Of a stretch of DNA of 64,000 nucleotides, positions 35,019 to 43,253 are shown piece after piece (position 1 is the first letter of the stretch; the number at the start of each line of letters is the position of its first letter). Both the position numbers and the translations under genes were made by a program. The notes below the pieces were generated by a model. The model searched no databases, was not told the origin of the DNA, and saw only the letters and a program-made list of their open reading frames with translations. Source of the DNA: Clostridium sp. CM027 (GTDB taxonomy: Bacteria > Bacillota > Clostridia > Clostridiales > Clostridiaceae); contig NZ_CP077725.1 in assembly GCF_024730565.1 (NCBI RefSeq), positions 1,302,001 to 1,366,000 on the forward strand. The letters run 5' to 3'.

Positions 35019-35852
35019 TCATTTTGTGCGTTGAGCTTGAATTATGCAATAACGCTGAGTGTCGCCTGCCACAGGAAGTAAATCATATGGATTTTCTGCC
35101 CATACAACTTCTGCTACAACTGTTGATATAATATTTTCAAAGCCTGCATTTTTTAAATCATTAACCAAATATTCTTCAACCAAGCCTCTTTCAAGGCTTT
35201 TGCTTTGGGCAAGCTCAAAGCTTTTACTGTCTTTTTCAATATAATTGCCTTGAATGACAATTTTGCCATTAGGTTTAAGTATTCGATATAATTCTTTTGC
35301 AACCTTATCATTCTCGGGAATATTTCCAAATACGGCTAATGAGGCAATATAATCAAAGCTTTTATCCTTTATTGACATATATTTGCCGTCGCTTGCTATA
35401 TAGAATACTCTATGATCATCTGTTTGCTTTAATTTTCTAGTCCACATTAATATGCGTTTATCTATATCAGTACAAACAATAGAGAAATTTTTATTATTTG
35501 CGTTGAGCATTTTTTGAAGCATGCAGCCCATTCCCGTAGAAAGATCACAAACTATGCCTGAAAAGCCTTCAATCAAGCTGTCCATGTGCTCACTCAGCAT
35601 TTTTTCTGCCTCAAGTGTTTCTTTGTTTTTATGTACATTGTAATCTTTAATACAGGCATTATCATTATCTTTCTGTTTTGTGGCTTCAATATCGTTTTCA
35701 ATCATATCATCCGTTATCTCCCACAATATCTCCTGATTACTTGACAATTTTGGAGAAACAACATCAAAAACTCCGTGCTCATAAGAGAATTTATTTCCGC
35801 ACTTCTTACATTCCAATTTTTCAGACAAGTCACATTTGCATACGGGACACAT
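35019..35852 (-). CDS. methyltransferase with N-terminal zinc ribbon
   Basis: 277 residues. The N-terminal 25 residues form a Trm112-like zinc ribbon (CPVCKCDLSEKLECKKCGNKF, four Cys as two CxxC pairs). The methyltransferase domain has motif I CDLSTGMGCML, an acidic strand-2 end CTDIDKR, motif IV SFDYIASLAVFGNI, and LYRILKPNGKIVIQG. The combination resembles small rRNA or quinone methyltransferases such as RlmA-type proteins. Cytosolic and monocistronic. Substrate not determined. Confidence 0.85.
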   Translation of the reverse strand: MCPVCKCDLSEKLECKKCGNKFSYEHGVFDVVSPKLSSNQEILWEITDDMIENDIEATKQKDNDNACIKDYNVHKNKETLEAEKMLSEHMDSLIEGFSGIVCDLSTGMGCMLQKMLNANNKNFSIVCTDIDKRILMWTRKLKQTDDHRVFYIASDGKYMSIKDKSFDYIASLAVFGNIPENDKVAKELYRILKPNGKIVIQGNYIEKDSKSFELAQSKSLERGLVEEYLVNDLKNAGFENIISTVVAEVVWAENPYDLLPVAGDTQRYCIIQAQRTK

Positions 35853-35977
35853 AAGTAAACTTGGATTTTTTCATTGAATTTTTACCCCCTGTTATATAAG
35901 TAATCTGTTTATAAGTGTACTTGTTATTCCTAATTCACAAACTTTTAGACTTCCCCCCAAAGTAATAGATAGTGGTT

Positions 35978-36016
35978 ATTTTGCCCACCCCCCCGAAAAG
36001 GGGGAATAGGCAAATC
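35978..36016. repeat. GC-rich inverted repeat
   Basis: TTTTGCC, CCCCC and GGGGG, GGCAAA arms form a stem with a short loop. It is unusual in this AT-rich spacer and reads as a terminator-like hairpin without a T-run. Confidence 0.45.
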
Positions 36017-36202
36017 ACTAATTCGATATTCTCTGAAATGTAGCCATTCCCAAACTAGTTTCCTATATTTATATTTCAAAACATGTACTATCCATTTGAC
36101 ATATGTCAGAAATAAATAAGATGTACCTATGACACACAAAAACACCCATCATTAAAAAATTAATTCAGAACATTATTTTTGCTAACATTTTATTTCAAAT
36201 AA

Positions 36203-36295
36203 CGTTTTGAACTCAAGACGTTCCTAAGCCCTAGCGCGACGCGATTGGCGAAGGAATGTGCATTGGCTATCTTCTACTTGAGTGCGTTGTTAGGC
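36203..36295 (-). other. candidate integron recombination site (attC)
   Basis: Read on the minus strand: R'' box GCCTAAC (36295-36289), L'' arm ACTCAAG, an imperfect GC-rich inner stem, L' arm CTTGAGT, and then ...AAAACG ending at G^TT (36203/36202). The 5' end of the same cassette, at 37116-37110, reads GTTAGGC. That is the exact complement of the R'' box, as required for a circularised cassette's attC. The length of about 93-99 bp is in the usual range. Confidence 0.65.
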
Positions 36296-36304
36296 GTTCG
36301 TACT

Positions 36305-37078
36305 TCATTTCAATTCTTTTTCTAATATTTTGTCAAAGTGGCTGTCCATGCAGACACTTATATCTGTTGTAATAAACTTACCATTAAAGAATAAACTAAA
36401 AATAGTTGCAGGACTTGGTGCTAATTGTGACTGTTCCATTGTTTCAAGTTTAATAATCTTGTAGGGCAAATTCCTTTTAGTAGCGGTTTCAATCAAAGAA
36501 GTCTTTGCGTGAAATTCTGCAAATGGGCACCTATTTGAAAAATATACAACTATTCCTTTTTTGTCAAAACATTCACCACTGAGTACAGATTTTTTAAACT
36601 TAGGTGTTTCAGCATCGGGGTCAATTTTCATCACTAAAAGGCTGAAACCGGATAATATTCTCTGACAATCTACGAATCCTTGTTTCAAAAGCCATTTTGT
36701 ATCACTCATAAAATGGAATTTCTTTCTCCCAACAACAGTAACTAATCCACTTTTTCCTTGACTTCTTGCATCTTCAATAGCGGTTTTCAACAATTCTTTT
36801 CCATAACCCTGACCTTTATATTGTCCGGAAACCCAAAAACAGTTGACCATTAGATAATTTGGAGCATCTATAGGAACCCAGCTCATTTCAGCAGGTCCAT
36901 ATTCAATAAAAACTTTTGCTCTTGCATCAATTCTTCGGAAAACATAACCATTATCAAATTCTTTTTTTAGCCAATCTTTTTTTAGTTCATAACTTTCTTT
37001 ACATTTCTTATCCGATATAGCGCAGCAAATGTGTTCTTCTGCAATGTTATCGCTATTTAGTTTGGTTAATTTTTTCAT
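36305..37078 (-). CDS. GNAT acetyltransferase with C-terminal YoaP-like domain
   Basis: About 257 residues. The N-terminal GNAT domain shows CFWVSGQYKGQGYGKELLKTAIEDAR (acetyl-CoA loop R/Q-x-x-G-x-G/A, about 90-110) and a following strand. The C-terminal third (VVYFSNRCPFAEFHAKTSLIETA, then LETMEQSQLAPSPATIFSLFFNGKFIT) matches the thioredoxin-like YoaP-type domain. The ATG at 37078 is preferred, with AAAGGGTG upstream. It fills what looks like an integron cassette (36203-37115), so it was probably acquired by cassette insertion. The acetyl acceptor is unknown. Confidence 0.85.
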   Translation of the reverse strand: MKKLTKLNSDNIAEEHICCAISDKKCKESYELKKDWLKKEFDNGYVFRRIDARAKVFIEYGPAEMSWVPIDAPNYLMVNCFWVSGQYKGQGYGKELLKTAIEDARSQGKSGLVTVVGRKKFHFMSDTKWLLKQGFVDCQRILSGFSLLVMKIDPDAETPKFKKSVLSGECFDKKGIVVYFSNRCPFAEFHAKTSLIETATKRNLPYKIIKLETMEQSQLAPSPATIFSLFFNGKFITTDISVCMDSHFDKILEKELK

Positions 37079-37262
37079 CTTTTTCACCCTTTCCTTTAAT
37101 TAGTATGACGCCTAACGTATCGTGTTGCCGACACTCTCCTTTACGAGTACGACATATAATATATATTTAATCATATCACAACAACCATAAATTGAGTATA
37201 TTTACAATTTTTTTAAAATGAGTAATAGCCTCAAAGTGAAAGTAACTCAATACACACTTAAT

Positions 37263-37298
37263 CAAGTAAACCCATATCATCAGATATGGGTTTACTTG
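37263..37298. terminator. hairpin CAAGTAAACCCATATC...
   Basis: CAAGTAAACCCATATC and GATATGGGTTTACTTG form a perfect 16-bp stem with a 4-base loop. It is related in sequence to the terminator at 26635. Confidence 0.7.
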
Positions 37299-37474
37299 TG
37301 ACGACATATATTAATGCTACTAACTATTATTTATTTTTATTTTTATTTTGACATTCGTATTCAGACAACATTTTTACTGTATAGTTTTTATGGTAGCCTT
37401 TTGCCTATATGGCTTTTTTTTAATGCATAGCTTTTCTCAAAAGGCCTTATACATTTAATATATAATTAATAAAA

Positions 37475-37559
37475 ATGAACTTTATTTCACTTTTAATTGA
37501 CTTCTATATATCTTAATTATATAATTTAATTATCGTTTAAAAAATGAACTTTGTTTCAT
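37475..37559 (+). promoter_or_regulatory. promoter of the DHA2 pump with two TetR-type operators
   Basis: A sigma-A promoter TTGACT (37497-37502), 17-base spacer, TATAAT (37520-37525) lies between two near-identical inverted repeats: ATGAACTTTATTTCAC (37475-37490) and ATGAACTTTGTTTCAT (37544-37559). A third match lies upstream of the tetR gene (39379). Confidence 0.75.
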
Positions 37560-37609
37560 TTTTATTAAAATATATAAGCTTAAATATATTAATTAGGAGG
37601 ATATTTTAT

Positions 37610-39211
37610 ATGAAGGATAGCAAAAAAAAATTACTGGCTCTAATTGGTCTAGTTATGTCTGGGTTTATAGGCTCATTAGATTCTACAGTTGTAAATGTAT
37701 CTCTACCAGCAATACAACAAAGCTTTGATGTAGAATTTCAGGGCGTAATGTGGATAAGTACAATATTCTTATTATTTAATGCAAGCTCTCTTGTTACTTT
37801 AGCAAAATTAGGAGATATGTTTGGTAGGAAAACGTTATTTCTAATATCTTTATCTGTATTCACTATATCATCTGTCTTATGTGGTATTTCACCATCTTTA
37901 TTAATACTTATCATTGCTAGAGCTGTTCAAGGTATAGCTTCTGCAGGATTAATGACTATAGCTATACCGATAGCTCTAGGTATGTTTCCAAAAGAAAAAA
38001 GTGGAATGATAGCTGGAGCATGGGGATCATCAATGGCACTTGCAATGGCTATTGGTCCGTCTCTTGGAGGTTTTATAACAGAAAAGATTAATTGGAGGTA
38101 TATTTTTTATATTAATATACCTTTAGCAATAATTTCTTATATATTGGTTACAATGTTTGTATCTAAAGATGAAATATTGTTAAACAATAAGAAAATAGAT
38201 CTGGGTGGAATATTATTTCTTTCAATATCCTTATTCTGTCTGATTTATGGGCTGTTAGAAGGGAATAATTATGGATTCGATTCTATAAAAATATTAACAT
38301 TATTTGGTGTTACAATAATATCAACAATAATTTTATTAATTATTGAAAAAAGAAATAAGAATGCTCTATTTGATCTCTCCCTTTTCAAAATAAGAAGTTT
38401 TACAGTAGCATCAGTTACTTTGGCTTTTGTTGGTGTTGTTTATGCTGTATGTGGAAGCTTAATAAATTTTTATTTAAAAGGTATATTGAATTATACTACT
38501 TCACAATCTGGAAATATAATAGCCTTTATGTCCATAGGTTTTTTAGTCTCATCTATTATAGCTGGAATTTTATCTACTAAATTAAAATTTTCAACTCTAT
38601 CTTTTATAGCTGTAATAATATGTATGGCATCATTATACTTAATATCAACAATCAACCCCAATGTTAGTATAAATACATTAAGATTATACTTATTCATAGG
38701 AGGATTAGGAAACGGTATAGTCGGTGGTCAATTAGTTGCATCTGCTTTAGCAGACATCCCTAAAGAAAAAAATGGTCAAGCTTCTGGAGTTAATAGAATG
38801 ATCGCTAATATAGGGAATTTACTATGTATCTCAATATTATCAGCTATATTAATAAGCAATGAAAATTATTATTTCAACTCATCTAAAAATGAAATGATTA
38901 ATTCAATAAAGGTTGAATCTAGATTAAACTCAAATGTAAAAAATAAAATTATTGCTCAATTAGAGAATATGGATAAGGGTAACTATAACAAATTACCAGA
39001 AAGAATAAATTTTGTGATAAAAAATACAAGTACGCCTAAAGAAGAAGCTTATATATTAAGTAATATAATAAGTAGAGATACAAAATATACACGAGAGAAT
39101 ACATCAAAAGCGTTTACTGATACCTTCAGAATTTCTATTTTAGGATTAGTTCCAGCCCTTATTTTAAGTCTATTTGTAAATCCTGAATGCTTATATAAAA
39201 AAAAAGAATAG
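37610..39211 (+). CDS. DHA2-family MFS efflux transporter
   Basis: 533 residues, 14 spans expected. Motif D1/TM1 is IGSLDSTVVNVSLPAIQQ, motif A is AKLGDMFGRKTLFLIS, and motif C is MAIGPSLGGFITEKINWRYIFYIN. A large loop (about 400-490) before the last spans is typical of clostridial LfrA/EmrB relatives. The ATG at 37610 has AGGAGG nine bases upstream; the frame is open 22 codons further but without a ribosome site. It is probably repressed by the TetR protein encoded 290 bases downstream, whose operator motif flanks its promoter. Confidence 0.93.
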   Translation: MKDSKKKLLALIGLVMSGFIGSLDSTVVNVSLPAIQQSFDVEFQGVMWISTIFLLFNASSLVTLAKLGDMFGRKTLFLISLSVFTISSVLCGISPSLLILIIARAVQGIASAGLMTIAIPIALGMFPKEKSGMIAGAWGSSMALAMAIGPSLGGFITEKINWRYIFYINIPLAIISYILVTMFVSKDEILLNNKKIDLGGILFLSISLFCLIYGLLEGNNYGFDSIKILTLFGVTIISTIILLIIEKRNKNALFDLSLFKIRSFTVASVTLAFVGVVYAVCGSLINFYLKGILNYTTSQSGNIIAFMSIGFLVSSIIAGILSTKLKFSTLSFIAVIICMASLYLISTINPNVSINTLRLYLFIGGLGNGIVGGQLVASALADIPKEKNGQASGVNRMIANIGNLLCISILSAILISNENYYFNSSKNEMINSIKVESRLNSNVKNKIIAQLENMDKGNYNKLPERINFVIKNTSTPKEEAYILSNIISRDTKYTRENTSKAFTDTFRISILGLVPALILSLFVNPECLYKKKE

Positions 39212-39378
39212 TAAACTTCAAATGTTAAATGCCTCCTTCAAGTACGTATTTAACATGCTACAGTGAATCGGTAGGTTATTATGAATTGAATTTTTTTAAG
39301 AGAATATATATAATTCATGAAATAATGACCTTTATTTAATTATTAAATAAAATATTTTAGTTAACTTTTATATAAAAC

Positions 39379-39394
39379 ATGAAAAAAAGTTCAT
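39379..39394 (+). promoter_or_regulatory. TetR-type operator upstream of tetR
   Basis: ATGAAAAAAAGTTCAT is an inverted repeat of the same form as the two sites around the pump promoter. Confidence 0.6.
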
Positions 39395-39445
39395 TTAATA
39401 TTATAAAAATTATAATATAATTTTTATAATATTAAAGTTGTTTTA

Positions 39446-39474
39446 TTGACTTTTTTCAAAAGAAATTTTACAAT
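39446..39474 (+). promoter_or_regulatory. promoter of the TetR-family gene
   Basis: TTGACT (39446-39451), a 17-base spacer and TACAAT (39469-39474). Confidence 0.7.
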
Positions 39475-39504
39475 GATAATGTAAAAGTATGGAGGTAAAT
39501 ATTA

Positions 39505-40116
39505 GTGAAGAACATACGTAAAATTCAAGTACGAACTATAGAAAACAAGGAAAAGCTCGTTATATCAGCCGATGATCTATTTATGATTAAGGGTTTTTAT
39601 AATACAACATCAAAAGAAATAGCAAAACATGCTGGAGTTTCAACAGGTGTATTTTATAATTATTTTGATAACAAAACGGATATATTTATAGAAATTTATA
39701 AAACCACTTGTTCATATTCATATAACTATCTAGAGAATTTAATAAGTAACTTATCTATAGAAAATGTAGATTACAAACCTTTGTTTATAAACTATATTCG
39801 TAATGGTATAAAAGCATCTTGTAAAAACAGACATCTATATGATGATTTAGAATCATTAAAAAAAGAGTCCTGTGAAGTATACAACATTTATAATTATAAC
39901 AATGATAAAATGATTTTACTTCTTCAAGATTTTATTAAAAGTTTATATCATGGAGAGAAAAACATTAATTGGAATATAAAATGTCAAATAATATTAAATA
40001 CTGTTCAAAGTAATGCAAATGCTATCGTTGCAATAAAAGATACTAAACAAAGAAATGAATACATAAACAACTTAATAGATATGTTATATAAATTTATATT
40101 TGATAATAGGGATTGA
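39505..40116 (+). CDS. TetR/AcrR family regulator
   Basis: 203 residues. The N-terminal HTH is IKGFYNTTSKEIAKHAGVSTGVFYNYFDNKTDIFIEIYK (about 28-66), a textbook TetR motif, followed by a ligand-binding helical domain. It starts with GTG and has GGAGG about nine bases upstream. It lies downstream of the DHA2 pump, on the same strand but with its own promoter and operator. Likely the drug-responsive repressor of the pump. Confidence 0.92.
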   Translation: MKNIRKIQVRTIENKEKLVISADDLFMIKGFYNTTSKEIAKHAGVSTGVFYNYFDNKTDIFIEIYKTTCSYSYNYLENLISNLSIENVDYKPLFINYIRNGIKASCKNRHLYDDLESLKKESCEVYNIYNYNNDKMILLLQDFIKSLYHGEKNINWNIKCQIILNTVQSNANAIVAIKDTKQRNEYINNLIDMLYKFIFDNRD

Positions 40117-40279
40117 GTAACATACAACATAATAAGATGTTATCTTAAATGAAAGAAGAACTGAAATTTTGAACCTTATTTACTAATAATAAAAGTGCGT
40201 AATTATTTAATACTACCGCATTTAATATGAAATATATATAAGGTATTTATTAATTTGTAAAAAATTAACGTTTAATGTT

Positions 40280-40325
40280 ATAACTTTTCTAGTGATTAAG
40301 TCACAATTGTGTTTTATTGCTAAGC
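40280..40325 (+). repeat. partial leader/large-repeat sequence
   Basis: TTCTAGTGATTAAGTCACAA, then ATTGC, matches the 3' end of the 220-bp repeat and its leader hairpin (TCACAAT...ATTGC instead of TCGCAA...TTGCGA). It does not precede an intact gene. Confidence 0.45.
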
Positions 40326-40358
40326 ACTTTTGACAGAGTTAACTGTTTTTTTTAACGT

Positions 40359-40398
40359 AAAAAGGAACAGATTCTGAAAACAGATCCCGTTCCTTTTT
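40359..40398. terminator. bidirectional terminator
   Basis: AAAAAGGAAC and GTTCCTTTTT arms with a 20-base loop. It ends the minus-strand MMPL fragment. Confidence 0.75.
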
Positions 40399-40408
40399 CA
40401 TTCTTTAT

Positions 40409-40669
40409 TTATTCTTTTTCCTGTATTTCTGAATATTTGTACAAATATTTAGACCAGGAACCCATAATTTTGTGAAGCGCCGGTATCAGAATTAGAGTTA
40501 GAATAATTCCCAACAAGGAGGCTAACATGATTGTATTCATGCCATAATGCAATATCTTCTCAGCGGTATATAAGGACCAGACACTAGGCAGTGGTAAAAT
40601 AATTGATGTGATGACTCCTGGTACATAGTGCTTAAAACGGATGCATATAAACATATGGATAAAAACCAA
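40409..40669 (-). pseudogene. MMPL/RND permease C-terminal fragment
   Basis: 86 residues carrying the final spans of an MMPL-type exporter (VITSIILPLPSVWSLYTAEKIL..., MLASLLGIILTLILIPALHKIM) and a charged tail. The start is only the first Met after the junction near 40669, where a TetR fragment begins on the opposite strand. Most of the roughly 700-1000-residue protein is missing. Confidence 0.65.
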
Positions 40670-40902
40670 ATGTAAAGTTACCCCTGCCCGCTTTTGATGA
40701 GGTAAAGGGTGAAAAGATGCCTTTTCCTAAAGAAAATATTCAGTACGCTTTAACATCTAGCACTGGTGGGTTTATGCACATCCTTCTCAGGTGGCTGAAC
40801 GACAGTACACAGAAATCGCCAGAAGAAATGGCAATAGTAGTGAAAGATCTTGTTTCAATCTGCAATTATTCGAATCCCATAAAAAAAGCGAATCAGTCAT
40901 GA
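40670..40902 (+). pseudogene. TetR regulator C-terminal fragment
   Basis: An open frame without an initiation site reads NVKLPLPAFDEVKGEKMPFP, then SSTGGFMHILLRWLNDSTQKSPEEMAIVV, the C-terminal dimerisation region of a TetR protein (GGxxxxLxxWL...SPEEMA). The HTH is absent. It abuts the MMPL fragment, so a rearrangement joined two gene remains. Confidence 0.6.
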
Positions 40903-41180
40903 ATTTAGCTTCAATGAGGAATGACCCATGACAATAAATATTTGAAAAAAGTGTGTTTCCAATGTAAGAAAAGCCTACTTATTTAACAGCCGGAGCGCCT
41001 GTTTTTCTGTTCAAAGGAGGTATGCTCTGTAGCACTCGCTGTTGTGGTAACCGACACCCTGATGACCTTTATACTCAGGATGTTGTGGTGTTACAAATAT
41101 ATACCACTTATCTATATACAGAAAAAAATTGCATAAAATACCTAAAAGGTTTTTTAGATAATTTGCCTATTCCACCTTAG

Positions 41181-41238
41181 GGCTGGTCCACCTTGAACAA
41201 GTTGTGATGAACCTACAACTTGCACAAGGTGGCTGGGT
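41181..41238 (+). ncRNA. structured element, GGCTGGT-hairpin copy 1
   Basis: GGCTGGT, then the stem CCACCTTG...CAAGGTGG with an inner stem AGTTGT...ACAACT, then CTGGGT. A second element at 43193-43253 has the same flanks but a different, still pairing, stem (CCACATCA...TGATGTGG). It is outside any gene; its role is unknown. Confidence 0.45.
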
Positions 41239-41480
41239 ATTTCAAATATACGTGCGTAGTATTGTTTACATCTGATACGCATATAATTTAGCTATGGCAG
41301 CACTTCCCATAATAAATTTTGCTGCAAATAGGGGTACAGGTAGTAACGGAACCAAAAACTACTATAAGTGTGCAAAAAAAATGGAATTTTAAATTTAAAT
41401 AGCTGTTTATCATCAATCTTAAGAAAAGAAAAAAAGGCATCGCTGCCTTTTGGTTTGTTGAGCAATATATGAATGTTGCG
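41239..41480. other. scrap region
   Basis: AT-rich. Around 41400-41446 it repeats TTTATCATCAATCTTA and the GGCATCGCTGCC terminator module seen at 18680-18720 and 54640-54678. No gene. Confidence 0.4.
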
Positions 41481-41651
41481 TCATTTATGGAAATTAACTA
41501 ATTTTGTAACGCAATACGCCATTCCTGTTGTGCCACCACAACCAACTATAATCAATATTGGTTCAAATTCTGCATATTTCATACTAAATGCAAAGGCTAA
41601 AAAGCCAATTATTGCACCAAAAAAATATATATAATAAGACTTATATTTCAT
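41481..41651 (-). CDS. small two-span membrane protein
   Basis: A 56-residue gene with a good AAAGGGGG ribosome site before the ATG at 41651. The product (KYKSYYIYFFGAIIGFLAFAF, then PILIIVGCGGTTGMAYC) has two hydrophobic segments and a short basic tail. It lies directly behind the 220-bp repeat and its leader (41690-41907), which would supply its promoter. No family recognised. Confidence 0.6.
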   Translation of the reverse strand: MKYKSYYIYFFGAIIGFLAFAFSMKYAEFEPILIIVGCGGTTGMAYCVTKLVNFHK

Positions 41652-41689
41652 AGTACCCCCTTTAAAATTGTTTCGTCATCGCTTTAAGT

Positions 41690-41907
41690 TGCGACTTAAT
41701 CACTAGAAATATAATACCATTAAATACTATTTTTACAAACCAATACAGCCTATCTTTATACATTTCATAATTTAGTTTGATGTTAAAACGAATTACTCTC
41801 CGTAAAGGTGTACTTTTTTAAACGGTATATAGAGCGTTCACTATATCTAATTTTTGTGTTTTTGAACGTTCATATTAAATAATTAGTATTCTCAAACACC
41901 TACTGTG
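41690..41907 (-). repeat. dispersed repeat of about 220 bp, copy 2 (inverted)
   Basis: The minus strand matches 23427-23662 almost throughout, including TATGAACGTTC, TACACCTTTACGGAGAG, GGCTGTATTGGTTTG and CTAGTGATTAAGTCGCAAC. It lacks a stretch of about 14 bases present in copy 1. Confidence 0.8.
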
Positions 41908-42384
41908 TACAGATTAGGTTTAGTTATCGCCATATATTTACAGACCTATAGCTGATTTCTGTTCCGTTACTACCTAAACCCCTAATACAGAAAAAATGGT
42001 TTTAGAATTACCATTAGGTAATGAAGTATTCAAGTTGTCTTATATTAGGGGGTAGTATCCGCTAAGCGTAAATTTACCACGTTAAGATACATATTACCAA
42101 AATAACGATAAATACAGGGAGAATATTAAATATACTCGTGTTATTTTAATATTTTTCTCAAAGGTTTTACATTAGCTAATATATATTTTTTATTACTTTT
42201 TTAGTTAGCATTATCAATACTATAATTCTACTTTAACTAACTTGTTTTGAGCAAAAAAATAAGAGCTTTATCATTTCGTGATTAAACCCTATGTGTATCA
42301 ATGTTTTACAGTGATGTTATATATTTTTTCGAGTTAGAACTTTTTAGTATTAATTCTAAGTCGGAATATTTTGATAAAAGACTC
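41908..42384. other. intergenic region
   Basis: No gene. Contains the plus-strand GGGGTAG-family copy at 42048-42102. The remainder is AT-rich with stops in all frames. Confidence 0.4.
42048..42102 (+). repeat. GGGGTAG-family dispersed motif, copy C
   Basis: GGGGGTAGTATCCGC, a variable part, then CACGTTAAGA and ATATTACCAAAA. It aligns over its whole length with the inverted copy at 42385-42439. Confidence 0.5.
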
Positions 42385-42439
42385 TTTTGGTAATAACTGT
42401 CTCAACGTATATTTTCCGCGTTTTGCGAGCACTACCCCC
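42385..42439 (-). repeat. GGGGTAG-family dispersed motif, copy B
   Basis: The minus strand reads GGGGGTAGTGCTCGCAAAA, then CGCGG, AATATACGTTGAGACAG and TTATTACCAAAA. It starts 54 bases after the stop of the DUF3888 gene, so it lies in that gene's 3' region. It is the best-conserved full copy. Confidence 0.6.
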
Positions 42440-42492
42440 ATATGCAGTAGCAAATCTATTACAGAAAACAAAGTCCATATTAAGTTGCAAAA

Positions 42493-42906
42493 TCATTGCA
42501 AATATAGAGGTAACTCAAAACTTTTAATATGTTCAAATTTTTTCATAATAACACCTGACGGAGATATTTCAAATGTAATGTTATCAATACCAATAGTATT
42601 ATGCGCACCCACAAATGGTTTAACTTGAAGCTTTAATAAAAATCCAAATGTCCTATAACCATCAGGTCTAATAGCCTCTAAAACTTTTATATCAAAAAGG
42701 TCATATTGCACTGGCTTTTTATAGTATGATTCCAAGCCATCTTGTATATTTTCAAATAGCAATGTAGTAAAAATATCCTGATATAATTCTTCCGTAGAGT
42801 TTTTTTGTGGGATACTAGAAACTGAGGCATGGGAATTAATTGAAAAAGATAAAGACAACAATAATGTCATTACTAAAAATAATATATTCTTTTTAATATA
42901 TATCAC
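42493..42906 (-). CDS. secreted DUF3888-family protein
   Basis: 137 residues with a clear signal peptide (KKNILFLVMTLLLSLSFSINSHA, cleavage near 28). The mature part matches the DUF3888 family (ELYQDIFTTLLFENIQDGLESYYKKPVQYDLFDIKVLEAIR..., FGFLLKLQVKPFVGAHNTIGIDNITFEISPSGV). The ATG follows a GAGGTG ribosome site. Probably exported or membrane-associated; the function is unknown. Confidence 0.85.
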   Translation of the reverse strand: MIYIKKNILFLVMTLLLSLSFSINSHASVSSIPQKNSTEELYQDIFTTLLFENIQDGLESYYKKPVQYDLFDIKVLEAIRPDGYRTFGFLLKLQVKPFVGAHNTIGIDNITFEISPSGVIMKKFEHIKSFELPLYLQ

Positions 42907-43012
42907 CTCTTTTATTTATTAATTATATTATTATCTTATAATTAATAATTTATGAGAATTATGGTATGATCAAATGTATATTTTATGAATGTATTTATAA
43001 TTCAGCTATCAA

Positions 43013-43044
43013 GACAATCAACATATCATGATATGTTGATTGTC
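43013..43044. repeat. perfect 32-bp palindrome
   Basis: GACAATCAACATATCA is followed immediately by its exact complement TGATATGTTGATTGTC, with no loop. It lies upstream of the DUF3888 gene on the far side of its promoter. Confidence 0.8.
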
Positions 43045-43192
43045 GGTATCCTTTATGGAAATATTGAGGATGGAGAGACTAAAGACATAGATATTGAGGA
43101 TAGGTATCATTCAATTTACCTGAAAATTGATTGGCGCAGAAGTAATGAATTATAAATCAATCTTAGTATGAGACTAAGATGCCGCACTCAAA

Positions 43193-43253
43193 GGCTGGTC
43201 CACATCAAATTTTCTCATTCATTCTTCATACGAAAACCTGATGTGGCATGGGT
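43193..43253 (+). ncRNA. structured element, GGCTGGT-hairpin copy 2
   Basis: GGCTGGT, stem CCACATCA...TGATGTGG around a loop of about 30 bases, then CATGGGTC. The flanks equal those of the element at 41181, while the stem sequence differs and still pairs. Confidence 0.45.

Larger units (their letters stand above)
36203..37115 (-). mobile_element. probable single integron gene cassette (no integrase nearby)
   Basis: One promoterless gene is framed by a core site GTTAGGC just upstream (37116-37110, 5' boundary G^TTAGGC) and an attC-like element directly downstream (36203-36295). The 3' boundary G^TTATTTG does not continue with the cassette consensus, as expected for insertion at a secondary chromosomal site. 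The cassette is 913 bp, and the attC part is more GC-rich than its surroundings. No integron integrase or second cassette is seen in the window. Confidence 0.6.

Noticed and set aside
35945-36145. A 66-codon minus-strand frame
   Set aside because: It crosses a GC-rich hairpin, has no ribosome site and no recognisable domain.
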